A stretch of 64,000 bases of DNA from Atopsyche davidsoni (GCA_022113835.1 JAILWY010000015.1:2108001-2172000); one strand, 5' to 3'. Counted from the stretch's first letter, positions 1-12,775 are shown. The notes: generated by a model not told the origin, from the letters alone. Translations and numbers: made by a program.

Positions 1-66
1 AAAACCTCCTCGTGGTGTAGCAGCAAACACAATCTGCTCATCGATAGTGGTCTCAGGTTCGAACCC
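1..66 (+). repeat. tRNA-derived SINE head or tRNA relic
   Basis: Internal RNA polymerase III promoter motifs are visible. Positions 13-23 read tggtgtagcag, a full match to the A-box consensus TRGYNNARNNG. Positions 56-66 read ggttcgaaccc, a full match to the B-box core. The 32-nt gap between them is normal for a tRNA or tRNA-derived SINE. The part before the A box is too short to pair as an acceptor stem and no tRNA cloverleaf is evident, so a SINE is more likely than a working tRNA gene. Confidence 0.5.
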
Positions 67-3000
67 GGAGAAAGTAATAACTATTTTCAATGGGAAGAAA
101 ACTGCTTTTCGTATTGAATATTTTCTAAATTTTATAAATAATAATTAAAATTACTTTTCACCGTCAACGATTTTGATATATTGCAAACAAATTAGCGATT
201 TAGATTTGGTTTCGTGTGACTAGTTTCACCAACTTTCTATGTTGGCATTTTCAAACAGAGTGCTTAAATAAAAAACATCATAACGGAATTCAACCGAGTA
301 CATTCTATCAAAAATATTGAATATAAAATATCAATCATTCAAAACAAAAAATATATATATAATAATAAATTACAGTTAAATGCATGTAGATTATCAAGAT
401 ACTACGTAAATAAAAATTATTTTAATGTAACTATGTAATAAGAAATTTGTTATTTTTTTTTTTAAATGGAAACGCGGCGGAAGCAACGCCCCTACAGTTA
501 CGCGCCACCGCCGCATTTACTTTCGTTACATTCTTTGCACACACAATAGCGCAATGTGTACACAATAATTATTTAAAGTCTATAAAAACATTGCACACAT
601 ACAAAACAAAACAATGTGTTTACTATTCAAACTTCAAGGTCAATGGAGTTGTTAGCTAGCTGAATCGAGTCAGACTGAATAGTAAACTCATATCGTGTCA
701 TACAGTCGTTAGCTCAACGAGGTACACGCAAATTATAAACGTCATACTTTCGCCATGCCACGCTTTTTATTTTATGGTTTTATAGGTGTGCAGGCGTAAA
801 GAATGTGCAGTCATTAATCAAAAAGTTCAATGGAGTTATTAAACCAGGGTTCACGTAAATCTACTTATAACAGCACGGATATAAACTGGCGTATCCTTTC
901 CTTGGCAAAAAATTTAACCGCTATTCGCACCACTTGATAAAATTCATATAAATTTCTCAGTAAGAAAATCTGCCTTTTTTAAACGCAATTAAACGAGCAA
1001 ATGTGAGGACTGTTGATTGTTAACTTATGCTCATAAAGTATACAGACAATTTTTTTTTTTTTTGCTGCATGTTTTAAGTAGATATTTAGTATTACAGTTG
1101 CCTTTTCGTTTTCCCTCCGGGCTCAAAATAATTAATCACCTATTGTAATTCCACACGAAAAACAGAATTTGCGTACAAAAAAGTCAGCACAAAAAAACAC
1201 AGCGTACAGAATTAACATCAGTATTAAAACACTCTGGAAAATATTAAAATGAAAATGTATAATAAAAGATAATTATTATTCGGCGGTATTTTCAGTTTTT
1301 GAAAACGTGCGACCGTTTCAAAATTTCCATGTGAACAAAAAATAACTCGGTATGCAGGTTTTTTCAGAAGTAAAAAAAAAAATTAAGACACGGAAGCCGC
1401 CTGAACACGCTGCGACACAACTGAACGCCAGTTAGTCAACAAGAGTATACGCTATTGGCTAATTGTCGTCCGGTTGTCGGTTGTGCTGCTACGCGTGTAG
1501 GCTGCTATATGGACCGAAGCTCAATAACCCACAATATCGTCGTCAGTTCTCTTACATGAAATATTCGACAGAATATTTATTATACAAGCTAGCGATGTGA
1601 CGGGAATTTATGAATATCGACACGCGTCCTTGAAATCACTGAGAATACTCTTTCCGGTTACCGTGACCTTGGGAACACATCCTCCGATTACTATACATTG
1701 TAATAATGCAATTATCAGTCTTGATGGCATAAACAGAAAGCTCTGCTGCAGCAGCGTGGTTCAGCGGTTGGCACGCTTACTTGTGATTTTCCCGTACACC
1801 ACAAAGCGAATGCCAGAAACGTGTCAATCCAGATAGACTGCTTTCCTTGCGGTCTGGCACTCGGTGACTATAAATCTCCTCGTTCAGCGCACCCGAGCTC
1901 AGGTGTGTCGGGTGTCTCCCACCTGGCGCGGGAGCCTCGTCAAGGCCGCGACCTTGACTCGAGGATCAGCCTCGGACTTTTTTGATAATTGCACATTTAC
2001 ACTGCCTCGTAATTGCTCACTTACAACGCTTGAAATTGAATAAATATTATGATCGACCTGCACAAAAAGCACGCTTGCGTCAAATGACTTATCACTTGTG
2101 TTGATATCGACCTGTTCTCGTCGGCTACCTGAAAGTATATATATATAACTAATATAAATATATACATTTTCTTGTCTTTTATTAGTTCAGGGGACGTGCT
2201 ATAGCTGCCATATCTCCAGCGCATATGCCAACCTAAGAGATGAGGTGCCAAGACGCGTCTTTAACACCATGATCACACTTGAATTGATGCGTCGTTATGA
2301 GCCTGAGCAAGTTTTGCAATCAGTTTCCAACCGAAAGCCGTCAGGAATTCAACTTTACTATAATCCTAACAATCATTTCTAGACTTCTAACAGTTGTTTA
2401 TATAACTTTTGCTCGAGTCCATTACCGCATGGCATTCCGTCTGCCTCGACGGCCGGCACGAGCCAACTTCGTTTCATTTCGAGTGCACTTCTGCGTCGTT
2501 AAACATTAATAACGCAACCCCCTGCCGGCCAATTCGGAGCACAAAGATGTTGAGCGCCCTGTTTCCTGTTTACACAGCATTGTTGGCCGAGGAATTCGAG
2601 CGATATCCTTTGTAGATATGGGCTACTGATTACACGAATAGACCTCAGCGGGGCGCCGCGACTATCTGGCCAGCTCGGCTCATGGTGGACACCATGGTGA
2701 CATATTAGATCACGTAAACAATATTGACCAGCAGCAATACGCAGACCCGACCCACTACGCTATTTTCCCTTTAGAAAACCATGAACACTGGCTCAGCACG
2801 TGTATATGCTCAGTGAGATGGTCGCCAACCACCTCTGATGATACATGATACAATATTCATGGGGTAAACAATGTAGGCGTATGGATCGTATCGCAGGGAA
2901 TCGAAAATGATTTAAAAACCCATAAGATGCTATTATCGTTGAACTGTGAAATTAACCCCAGGCCAACTGAGTCGTTTTCCCATTATCAGCGTCGATATCG

Positions 3001-4659
3001 TATAACTGTGTTGAAATTATACGTAATCACTATTTTTGACTGAGAGCACTCGGTGGATTGATATTTAAATTCATGCGTAATTTTTTTTTTATTGGTGACC
3101 GGTTTCACTAAAATATAAAATTGTATACATCAGAATTTTCGGAGCTTTCACCGGCTGGGTCAGGAAAGATCTCCATGGTGGTGTGCGACCATCGATGGGA
3201 GAAGGCGCGCGGGGTTAACTGCCTGGTATTTGGTATTGACCCGCCGAGATTCATTCATCTGAATTGGGACAAGTGACCGGCGACACCGGACGGGGAAGCT
3301 CTCCAAATCACGTGCTGGTGTCCAGCAGGAGTCCGGCTTTCCTTCAACCATTTTGACTGGCCAAAAAAAAAAGGACTTCGCCCTTGGATGGATTCCTCAA
3401 GGTCGCTACACCCGCAACTATAAATTATCTCAGCAACCTTCCCAAGTGAGATTAATTCAACGGATAAATCTCACGCGTCGTTACTATAATTAGGTCGTAA
3501 CAATTATGCCTAGGTAAAAAAAAATAATAGTATTATACTTTGATCTGTATAGATAAATTAAAAAAAAAATATCGTAGCAACCTTCCCTATGATCAAAAAA
3601 AAATATTTTTGCAAATTTGTTCACGCGTTCATAGTTAAGATCTTCGCAGATAATAAACGTAATATATATATTGAAACAGAAAAATAAAATATATGATGCA
3701 TGATGATAATATGGAAGCAACGGTTATTTTCGACGACAAACTTTATGGAATATTTTTTTTTTTTTTTGGAATTTTTCTTTTTCCAATCGTTTCCTTGATA
3801 AGCGCCGAGGAAAATACATAATTTATTCTGTTTACTTCCTATTTCACGTTCGGGACCCGAGAAAGGCAATTTATACAGAATATCTAATAAAGGCATACTT
3901 AACTCTATCCGAGTAAAAAAATAAAAACAAGGTTATTGCTCATTGCATTAAATATTTTTATATTTTATTAATAATATATCGAGCATGAAAATTACAATCA
4001 ATGGTGAAATATGTAAGCTGCTACTATATGAGCATGTAAAAAAAATGTACACACTGTAAATGGCAGGCGTGTGTAGACCAAAGAAGTTATAAAAGAACTG
4101 CTAGCCATACAAAATTATGTATATTTGAAGATTCACTCGTGAAACGACGAGAAAAATATTAATATAATATAAAATTAATCAAATATTTTTTTAGTATTTT
4201 TTGGTGTTTTAGGTGGTTTAGAGGGATGTTTAGAATCGCCATTTATGATAGTTTCCCCGGTTGAGACGACTCGCAATAATAAATAAATGACATTGGATTT
4301 ATCGGCCATGTTTTCTGGTCATCTCGCTGAGCCCAGCAGTGGAGTCAGTTCCTAGTGCCGAGTGTATCGCTTCATTTGACTTGTAGAATAATTTCACGTC
4401 CCACGACGCTAGGGTGACCATCGTCAATGGCATCGGTGGCGTACACTAATCGCGATTGAAAAAAAAACCGAAAAACCGGTTGTTATTCAGAAACAAATGT
4501 TAAATATTTGAAAAAAAAGACGTGGGTATTTTTTGTTAACAATGGTATTTATCATTGGCGTGCCTTGAATTTTTTTGATTAACGCAACCAGTTTTATACT
4601 AAATATACGAAAAAAATTATAATTTCGTGTAATAAAATTAGTCGATTTTTTTATTGAAC
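67..4659. other. Gene-less, repeat-rich region
   Basis: I see no convincing coding exon here. It holds poly-A and poly-T tracts, a SINE-like A-box at 1757-1767, copies of a dispersed family carrying a 'gatggtc.ccaacc' motif near 2815-2840 (also near 52500), and degenerate copies of a 'gaccggtttc' repeat near 205-260 and 3095-3115. The GC-richer block 3130-3350 has an open frame on each strand but resembles no family I know. If the Sbf gene extends leftwards as expected, this DNA is intronic. Confidence 0.5.
1757..1830 (+). repeat. SINE-like fragment with A box
   Basis: Positions 1757-1767 read tggttcagcgg, a full match to the pol III A-box consensus. About 55 nt downstream a weak B-box-like stretch (gtgtcaatcc) follows. 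This looks like the decayed head of a tRNA-derived SINE; the GC-rich sequence up to about 1975 may be its body. Confidence 0.35.
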
Positions 4660-4702
4660 GTCAATCAGATGCGTATTTATTACCCATTACGGGTTTTAAT
4701 AT

Positions 4703-4865
4703 ATTATTACTAATATGATTAGGCACATTAGTTCATACACAGAAGATGATTTAAAGAAACTCTAAGAAAAATATCATCGTACACAAATCATAAAATATCA
4801 TCCCAATATATCTTTAAATCATCTTCTGTGTATGAACTAATGTGCCTAATCATATTAGTAATAAT
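4703..4865. repeat. Perfect 55-bp-arm hairpin (MITE copy 1)
   Basis: Positions 4703-4757 and 4811-4865 are exact reverse complements over 55 bases, separated by a 53-nt loop. The arms contain attaggcacattagttcata. The same arm sequence recurs in the hairpin at 5809-5941, so this is a repeat family. Perfect arms suggest recent origin or gene conversion. Confidence 0.85.
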
Positions 4866-5808
4866 AAAATTACATGAAAAAAAATTATAATTTAATTTAA
4901 TGCTGTAAATTAAAATTATATATTAGATAGATCAACAATGAAAAAAAAATTTTTTTTCTCTGAACACGACTAAATTTCAATAATTTATTACATTAAAACA
5001 AATAGAAAAATATTGTATGGGCATAGAAATATATTTAAGGGGAATTATTTATTTTTAAAATATTAAATTATAGATTTGTCCACGTGGAAAATCGGTACGC
5101 CATGGTCACCCCACAGAGTAGTGTTTTCAGTAGCGCGCGAGTGGGAGCTCACAATTGGAGACAGATTTATCGGGCCACTTGAGGAGTGCGGAGAGGAGCC
5201 GTCCAGCATCAGCGGTGGCAGCCGACGGTGCCAGAGCAAATCGCGACAACAAATCGTTACCAACAAATGTGGACGTTTTGTCGACGGCAAAAAAAATGTC
5301 CAGTGGTGTTGTCGAGATTTGTTGGTTGGACCTCGGTTATGTAGCGACGGGTGTAGGGGGCTTTATATATTTTTATATTGTTGAAAGACGAAATATAATA
5401 TATATCTCTAGGACAATATACAAATAATATATTCTTAGTCGTTTTTTCCGCATTTTGAATCATGATATAAGATCGCGATCATTTTTGCTTGTCTGTGAGA
5501 GCTTTCGCATTTTTTTGGGGGTTACTTCAGACTCGAGAAAGAGCGCTTTCGAACGGAACGATCGTCACATCCTAGCCGTTTGGCTATGCATATTTGCCGT
5601 TCAGGTTCACGTGAATAGATCGCCGTGGGTTTCAGGTTCAAGGTTGGACGGAGGAGGCTCGGGATACCAGAATAACCTGAACTGCACCCCTACGCGGCCG
5701 CGGGGGCGACGACGACAAGGCCAGCCGACAATCACATAATCTATTTAATGGCTATTCATTTGAAAATATTTAACATTAAAATTTTGTCAAAAAAATATAT
5801 TATCACTT

Positions 5809-5941
5809 ATATGATTAGGCACATTAGTTCATATATAGAAGATGACTTAAAGAAACTCTCAGAAAAATATCATCCCATGATACTTTTCTGAGAGTTTCTT
5901 TAAGTCATCTTCTATATATGAACTAATGTGTCTAATCATAT
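5809..5941. repeat. 58-bp-arm hairpin (MITE copy 2)
   Basis: Positions 5809-5866 pair with 5884-5941 over 58 bases with one mismatch and a 17-nt loop. It shares its arm sequence with the hairpin at 4703-4865, apart from a few substitutions such as acacag versus atatag. Its right arm continues into the 25-bp outer repeat of the composite element. Confidence 0.85.
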
Positions 5942-5967
5942 TGGTAATAAATACGCATCTGATTGAC

Positions 5968-7462
5968 CAATCCGTAAATAGATATAAAAAAAATATATAA
6001 AAATTTAATCGTAAATCTACGTTTTAAGCTTTGTGTTTATATGTTTATATACAATGTCTTAGCTCATCTGCTGTTGATTCGTACATATGTAAATTTACGA
6101 ATCACATCTTCCCTTGCAGCCTCCTACTTTTTAGACGTTTTGAGATTATCTAAGTTCGGGTGTTTGCTGCTTGTGCGGTAAAAAATCATAGCATCCCATG
6201 TTGCGTTGCAATGTTATTCGCGGCGGGCGTCGTTTCTGATACCAACAGGCACAGACAATGCGGAGGTCTGTGCGTTGGATAATCGGTCACAGCTGGGGAC
6301 GATCTTCACAGAAGACGGAGGACCAGCGTCACGCGTTCTCTGGACCTACCCACGATAGGATTCACTCTACAAAACAAATAAATTTGCAGCCTGTGCAAAG
6401 TGTTAAGGGCTTCGTTAGATAAGGTATGCAGCAGCATTTTGCGGTCTGCTTTGGCTATCGCAGTGCTGCATTTTGCGAAGACTCGCTCCAACCGCGGCCG
6501 TGGAAACCCGAAGGTTATCGTAACCACTCGAAAAATACTTCCACAATCACCAATATGCCAGCACTTCCACGGTTTGAAGATCGGAAAGATGATATGGGCG
6601 AGTGTGTTTGTGGCGATAATGTTTCCAGCATACCAAATGACCAGAAAATAATACAAAAAAAAAAACGAAGAAAGAGTATTCGCCCCTCGAGGGCTTCATC
6701 AGAACTGTCGATATATAATTTTAATTAAAAATAATTTTGAGACAACAGAATGCTTTAATTTTTTGCACTACACATTTATAAAAATTACGATCGTTATATA
6801 AGTCTGAAGAAGCCAAAAGCAAAAAATATATATTTTTGAATTTGTTACAATAAACCTTTAAATATATTTGAATTCTAACTCAATTTCAAGACAAGGCTCT
6901 CTAGGCGCGTGTTAAACTTTAATAGGTCAAGGACGTAGGGTGGGACACACGGAATGGGAGCTCGTTCCAAAAAAATATCTAAGGGAGAGACATTTTCGGG
7001 GGACTCGGGACGTTCACGAAAATATTTCCATGAAAATTTAACTATAATATGCCGATTGTATATTTAAGCTGGAGTATTCCGCCAATCAAAAGACAAAAAA
7101 ACGTTAAAAATACTCCATGTTTGTTTCTGGTGTATATATCCAGCGCGCGTCTACTAGCGCCGCCGGCTGCCGCAGCCACTAAGCATAACGGCGTTATTGG
7201 CGTTTTCACAATGTGCGGCATAGCTTCTTCGTGCGTCACGGTGTGTCTAAAAGCAAAAGCTCCGCCATAGTGTTATTCTCGCGGCCCGTGAGTCTTTCCA
7301 GCGCGGTGATTTCACTCTCGATCGATACCCACCCGCGGTGTATCAATAGATTCGCTCGCGTATCGAGGAGAGATTAACGACACGAGCTCATCTGCCCGGA
7401 GTGAAATGAGGCGCCATCAAACCATAAAAAAAACACGCTTGCATAATATAAACAGTTACAAA
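5968..7462. other. Gene-less stretch
   Basis: A moderately GC-rich block at 6200-6550 has overlapping open frames on both strands (up to about 115 codons on the minus strand), but none resembles a known family. A further GC-rich patch lies at 7140-7400. No RNA gene or clear transposon end is visible. Confidence 0.4.
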
Positions 7463-8378
7463 TCAAATATGTATTGTATTGTCCCAAAAAAACCGGTCAT
7501 GTGTTGAACCAAAAAACGAATCGAGCCAATTTTCGATGCCTCGGACTGAAGTGAAGCATATTCCGGAAAGTGCATTCTGCATCGACCGAATCAAAAGGTG
7601 GTCAGAAGGCGCCAAGTCTGGACTATATGACGGGTGGGGCAGAACTTCCCATCCGCTATTTTCCAAATAGTTTTTAACGGGTTGAGCAACATGCGGACGA
7701 GCATTGTCATGTTGGAAAATCAATGTCTCGTGTCTGGCCGATTTTCCTCTTCCACCTCTCCAGTAATGGTTTCACCCGGTTTTAAAAGGTCATAATACAC
7801 GACTCCCTTCTGGTCCCACCAAATACAGAGCATTATCTTGGCAGCGTGAATATTCTTCTTTGGTGTCGATTTGGCTGGTTGGACGGGCTTCAAATACGTT
7901 TTTTTTGCTTTTCGGAGTGTCTTAATGAATCCATTCTTCGTCGCCAGTAACAGTTCGATGCAAAAACGACTTCCTTTAATAATGCTCGAGCAGCATTTCA
8001 GATATGAAAAATCGCCTTTCCACGTCTCTCGGGTTCAACTCGTATGGCACCCAATTTCCTTGCTTCTGGATGAATCCCAATGCTTTTAGCGATTGGAAAC
8101 GGCTGCTTGAGTCAGGCCCAATGATTCCGCAAGCTCTTCTTGTGTTTGACACGAGTCTTGATCGAGTAACGCTTCCAATTCTTAATCTTCAAACTTTTAC
8201 GACTGTCTACGCCGTTTTTGTTGAAGCCTTGAAGCGTTGAAACCTCTCGAAACACCGTGTTTTCGAAAGAACATGTTCGCCATACAATCCCATGAGCAAA
8301 CAATGACTTTCGGCTGCAGTTTTCTTAGCAAAAAAGTGACTCACCAAAACTGTCCGCAAATGCTGTTTTTTTCGCCAT
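7463..8378 (-). pseudogene. Decayed mariner transposase (irritans-like, DD34D)
   Basis: Read on the minus strand, a start-like ATG at 8376-8378 opens MAKKTAFADSF. The frame then breaks repeatedly. A middle fragment near 7910-7955 keeps the TVTGDE motif around the first catalytic Asp. The C-terminal part (7463-7720) is open and carries HDNARPH and YSPDLAPSDHLL, with 34 residues between the second and third catalytic Asp. It ends in FFWDNTIHI, near a normal C-terminus. Multiple stops and frameshifts make it inactive. I could not define terminal inverted repeats. It is a different subfamily from the mariner at 53 kb. Confidence 0.85.
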
Positions 8379-8708
8379 ATTTCAAAATTTTCAAATATTG
8401 AGCTTCAAAATGACATATACTAATACTAACTAACACTAATATTTCAAACATCAAAATATTGATGACGCAATCAGAATTATAACATGTAGACATGCTCACG
8501 AGTGGGTTAAATTCAAAAACATGCTTTTCGACTGATTAGCTGATTGTATCTATTCTTTCTGCTATGAATAAAACCATCCGATGAAAGGCAATACGACTTT
8601 TATAGATTTGATGATACAATTGATTGATTACACAGTTATAAGCTCATATTATCAAAATCAATATATACTTCGGTACATTGGTTGCCCTCACCGCACGCCA
8701 CTGATACG

Positions 8709-8718
<10 letters not shown>
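8379..8718. other. Gene-less flank of the mariner relic
   Basis: AT-rich sequence that presumably includes the decayed 5' end of the mariner. No coding exon or RNA gene is visible. Confidence 0.4.

Positions 8719-8787
<69 letters not shown>
8719..8787. repeat. (TA)n microsatellite
   Basis: An almost pure TA dinucleotide run of about 68 bp, preceded by a short CA run (8710-8717). Such tracts extrude cruciforms and are often polymorphic or misassembled in length. Confidence 0.95.
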
Positions 8788-8790
<3 letters not shown>

Positions 8791-10575
8791 AAATAATTGA
8801 TATAGTTTCTATCGCGTGATTGGTCTGTTGTCACTCGGCATAATTACCAGGTGAAGCAATGCAGTATATTTGGCGCTTCACGCGATGATCCTCGATGGCA
8901 ATAATATATACCATATATATATATATTTTTTTTTTTTTTATTAATATTTATTGTAGACACCGCCAGCTTTTATTATGATTAAATTTTTCACATTAGCCGG
9001 CCGTCCATCAGCCCCCGCCAACCTGCGCCCCTGGGACGGCACAAGGAAATAAATATCCACTTGCAGATTGTAAGGGAGATATTTATCGAATATTTGATTA
9101 TATATAATTTAAAAAAATGCTTTCACTTCTCCGATACTGCTGGTATCAATATCAGGGATTCCCGAAGACGGTGCCAGCACGTAGACCGAAACGTGAAAAC
9201 ACCGAGCATCAAGAAACCGAAACAACTCATAACAATAACTATTACCAAATCGACTACGAAAATGTAAAAAAGAAATACGAGTATCTCACTGGTTAAGTTG
9301 TTTTAAAATATTATACATAATACGGGGGTAGGTTCTCGCGTAGAATGGAAAAATTAGGGGTAGCTTATAAGGCCGCACTCGTGTACTTTGAAATATTAAA
9401 AAATAAACCCATTTAGATCAAAATTACAATTACTTTGAAATATGGAAGTATTTAATTTTTTTTTACAAATGGCCCCAAGAACGATAAAAACGCAATCTAA
9501 TTACATTGCCTACGTTTGGGTGATTTATTTTCGTAATTATTTATACGAATATCAAAATTCATACTTCTCGCACATTTTTGAGAGGGATTAATACACTTTA
9601 TTTTATTGCTTTTGCGTTTGTAAGGGAAGAATTTGAATAATTTCACATTCATGAAAAGCTTTCAAACTAACCATGAAAATATTGAAAATAATGCCTTATG
9701 TGGGGCTCGGTGAAGTGGTCATGAACTGAAGAGAGGCACTAGGAGAAGAAGAGGTTAAAAGTGCACATTCAATATTAATCGACGAAATGGTAAACAGTAA
9801 TAAAGCTATACTTGATAAGGGATCTATGTAGGATGAGAATACTTGGAAAGCTTCGCGTCGCCGGGAGCTTCGGGCGAAGAGTTTCTGCTATATGCTATAT
9901 TATAACCTTCCGAAGTAAAAATATGAATAAAGCACTTCAAATTTATATTGAGTCAAGCCAAACGGCTTGACGAACACTGAATATTTTTTTGTACAGAGCT
10001 TTCGCTTTTCGCGAGCTTAGTGAAGCCACATGATTGATAGTGGTTATTTTAATTTTGAAATTATTTTAACCGATCTAACTGCTGTGCCTCTGTGGCTGAG
10101 TCGCTCTGCGGTCTTATATATATATATATTTTTTTTTATTTTGTTTTAAATTTATTAGTTAATATAACTTTTTAATAAACGTAGACGGTCGGTGGTGTTT
10201 TTGCAGCACTCGGCAACCTCGCCCGTGGCGGGTCATCGCCGCCTGATGTAATTATGACTCCATCCGATTAAAAACAGCGACAGCGTCATGCGACTAATAA
10301 AAACCACTCTGCATTTAAAACAAAACGCCACTCTGAGGTTGGCGGCTGCGAATTCCCCCGCTGGATGATCTGACCGATGCGATCACACCGGCTACCATTA
10401 TCCCGGCAATATTACGACTGTCGTAGTAATATTGCTAGTCGCATGACAACGAAGCGCAGCGAAACTACTGTGACACGTTTTCAGATATTTGATCGATGGC
10501 ATCAGACGCTTATTGACATTTTGATATATTTATTTCGAGCACACTCATTGCCTTACTGCCGGTTATGTATTATAC
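8788..10575. other. Gene-less stretch with repeat fragments
   Basis: Positions 9155-9205 carry 'gaagacggtgccagcac...ccgaaacgtga', resembling the repeat at 36360-36400. Positions 9700-9760 resemble the 'gaggcac..aag.agaagag' family seen near 52540. Positions 10093-10103 (tggctgagtcg) are a full A-box match, suggesting another SINE head. No gene is recognised. Confidence 0.4.
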
Positions 10576-10989
10576 CATAGGTTCCCAAACTATTTTGTCC
10601 CTAGTTGCTAATATTGAATTTTTGCAAATTCATCATCTTCAGACATATTTTTGACATCTGATATACAGGTGCGCCATATTTTATGTCGGTATGTAAACAT
10701 TGAATAACTATTTCTTTTTTTTTTTTTTTAAAGAAGGTTGACAACTGCACTGAAACCCTTCTCCGTGTGGTATGAAGATGGAAAAGCTATCAAAAACCTT
10801 CTTGCGATAGTCCATAATGCAGGATTATGTACGTACATAGGTTCAATCTGTGTTCAAATTTTGGTGATGACCTGCTTAAACGGGATCCACTCTCGTAGAC
10901 CCCCAATTTGATTTTTCGCTGTCATCGACCCCTTGAAGGGCGAAATCGAACCCCTGGGGGGTCGATATTGACCACTTTGGGAACCAGTG
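10576..10989. mobile_element. Non-autonomous hAT element (414 bp)
   Basis: The left end reads catAGGTTCCCAAAC and the right end, reverse-complemented, cactGGTTCCCAAA, giving the short terminal inverted repeats typical of hAT elements. The element is flanked by an 8-bp target-site duplication with one difference: tattatac (10568-10575) and tattgtac (10990-10997). Eight bases is the hAT duplication length. The interior has a 'gaacccctggggggtcga' run common in hAT ends but no transposase frame, so it depended on a transposase supplied elsewhere. Confidence 0.85.
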
Positions 10990-12095
10990 TATTGTACTAT
11001 AAAATCCACGAATGGATATTTCTAACCAGTACGGACAGCATATTGATTTATGGGGGTTGTTAAACCCGCCGCCTGACAAGCGAAGGTGGAAATATGGGTC
11101 GGCCAGAACACTTACTATAGTATTCTTGTATGTCTTCGTAGTAACCGCTCATTTTAATCTTTCGCAGCATTGCACGGCTGTAGGGGTGCGGTTTGAAAAA
11201 CGCAACAAGCATTATAATTTTCAAAGTAATCACAGCTCGTTTCGATTATAAAACAGGTATCGGCGGTTTTGCCGGTGGAGGGGGGGAGATGTGTCGCGGC
11301 TCTGGTCACACTCGGGAAGATCGCGGCCGGGATGTGCCTTCGCTCGTAACCGCTGCCTAATAGCTCCTCCGCCTTGTCGCGTTCGTTAAAATATAATCAT
11401 ACATGTGTGATACGTCTTGCGTACGACTTCTACGCGGGCGGTTCGGAAAAACCTCACAGACCTGACCCAAAGCTGCAGCAGACCCGAGTAAATGATTTTA
11501 CAGAGAAATTTTGTTTAAAAATTACAAGTGACATTATATGAGCGTGTTCACACTACTCTAACCGTCTTATTTAATTATCTTTTATTTTATACATCAAAAT
11601 TGCCACTGTGCATTTGAACGCCCCCCGCGCGGTAATTTTCTGCCTAATACGCAAGCCACATTACATTGTATGATGTTATTTTAATGAAACAAGCCATTTT
11701 TATACTGTCGTCAAACTACCGCGCGTATTAACCATTTAAAGATACAAATATGAAACAGCTTGAGAAATTTAAAATACAAATGTATACGTAGTGTTTATAT
11801 GCGATCGTATAATATTTGATTCGACCGTGATTGCATATTGTAAATACAATAGCATTGTAAGGTCATACTTTGATTGCAGGTCGATGTGAAAAAAATACAC
11901 ACACAACGGACCTTCCAAGCTGCCCATCTGGTTCGATTGGACCAGGCGAATGAGTAATTTGATGCTTTCTGCTTGAACGGACTGCACGTAATATCTGGAG
12001 TATTACGACAATGGACCTTGTCATTTGAGAAGCGGGTGACTAAGGCAGTTTTAAGTAAACACAACAAAATCGATTTGAACCAACAGAGCTCGCAC
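10990..12095. other. Gene-less stretch
   Basis: Mostly AT-rich with a GC-rich patch at 11250-11370. Overlapping minus-strand frames at 11769-12100 show no family resemblance. Nothing else is recognised. Confidence 0.4.
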
Positions 12096-12775
12096 ATCAT
12101 GAGTACTGGTGTTCTGGAAAAGTTTCAAAGAAATGTATTGCTAGTAAATCGGGCGGGTCGGACAGATTTTTGTCGAAAGTCCAAGACTGCTCAACCTGTC
12201 GAATGGTTGGAGCTGCATGTCATGAGTACCAGAGTACTGGCGATGTGTGAAAGAATGATCGAGGAGATTCGTATTGAAACGTAGTCGACTCGTACAAACG
12301 AACCATTCAACCGGTCGATTCGGTCTGATTTAACACTGCGAACCAACAGAGATCGAATATCATGAGTACTGATGTACTAGAAAAGTTTCAAAGATATATA
12401 ATGATAGTATAGAGTCGAAACTAAGTCCAAGGCCAATCATCCTGTCGAATGGTCGGAGCTGCATGTCATGAGTACCAGAGTACCGGCGATGTGTGAAAGA
12501 ATGATCGAGGAGATTCGTATTGAAACGAAGTCGACTCGTACAAACGAACCATTCAACCGGTCGATTCGATCCGATTTAATATCATGAGTACTGATGTACT
12601 AGAAAAGTTTCAAAGAAACATAATGATAGTGTCGATTGTCGAGTGTCGACCAATTAACCTGTCGAATGGTCGGAGCTGCATGTCACGAGTACCAGAGTAC
12701 CGGCGATGTGTGAAAGAATGATCGAGGCGATTCGTACAAACGAACCGTTCAACCGGTCGATCCGATCCGATTCAA
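12096..12775. repeat. Three-unit tandem repeat, 222-263 bp period
   Basis: Three copies start at 12096, 12359 and 12581, each opening with atcatgagtact. Each unit contains 'gaaaagtttcaaag', then 'cctgtcgaatggt.ggagctgcatgtca', then 'gagtaccagagtac.ggcgatgtgtgaaag', and ends in 'aacgaacc.ttcaaccggtcgat'. Copies 2 and 3 are the most alike; copy 1 is longer by an internal segment. The core catgagtac motif occurs twice per unit. No frame is open across all units, so this is a minisatellite-like array of unknown origin. Confidence 0.85.

Larger units (their letters stand above)
4660..5967. repeat. Composite foldback element, 25-bp perfect ends
   Basis: The outer 25 bases (4660-4684, starting gtcaatcagatgcgta) are repeated exactly and inverted at 5943-5967. 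Just inside each end lies a long hairpin of one sequence family (4703-4865 and 5809-5941). About 940 bp lie between the hairpins, including GC-rich segments at 5080-5350 and 5560-5730 unlike the AT-rich flanks. It could be two palindromic MITEs that captured host DNA between them, or a Foldback-type element with compound ends. I see no transposase and no certain target-site duplication. Confidence 0.65.

Noticed and set aside
1..66. Functional tRNA gene
   Set aside because: The A and B boxes fit, but the 5' acceptor stem is too short and no cloverleaf pairs, so it is listed as a SINE or relic.
6306..6656. 116-codon minus-strand gene
   Set aside because: It overlaps open frames on the other strand, has no recognisable domain, and lies between transposon debris.
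8719..8787. CRISPR or other array
   Set aside because: It is a simple TA microsatellite, and the window shows eukaryotic gene structure.
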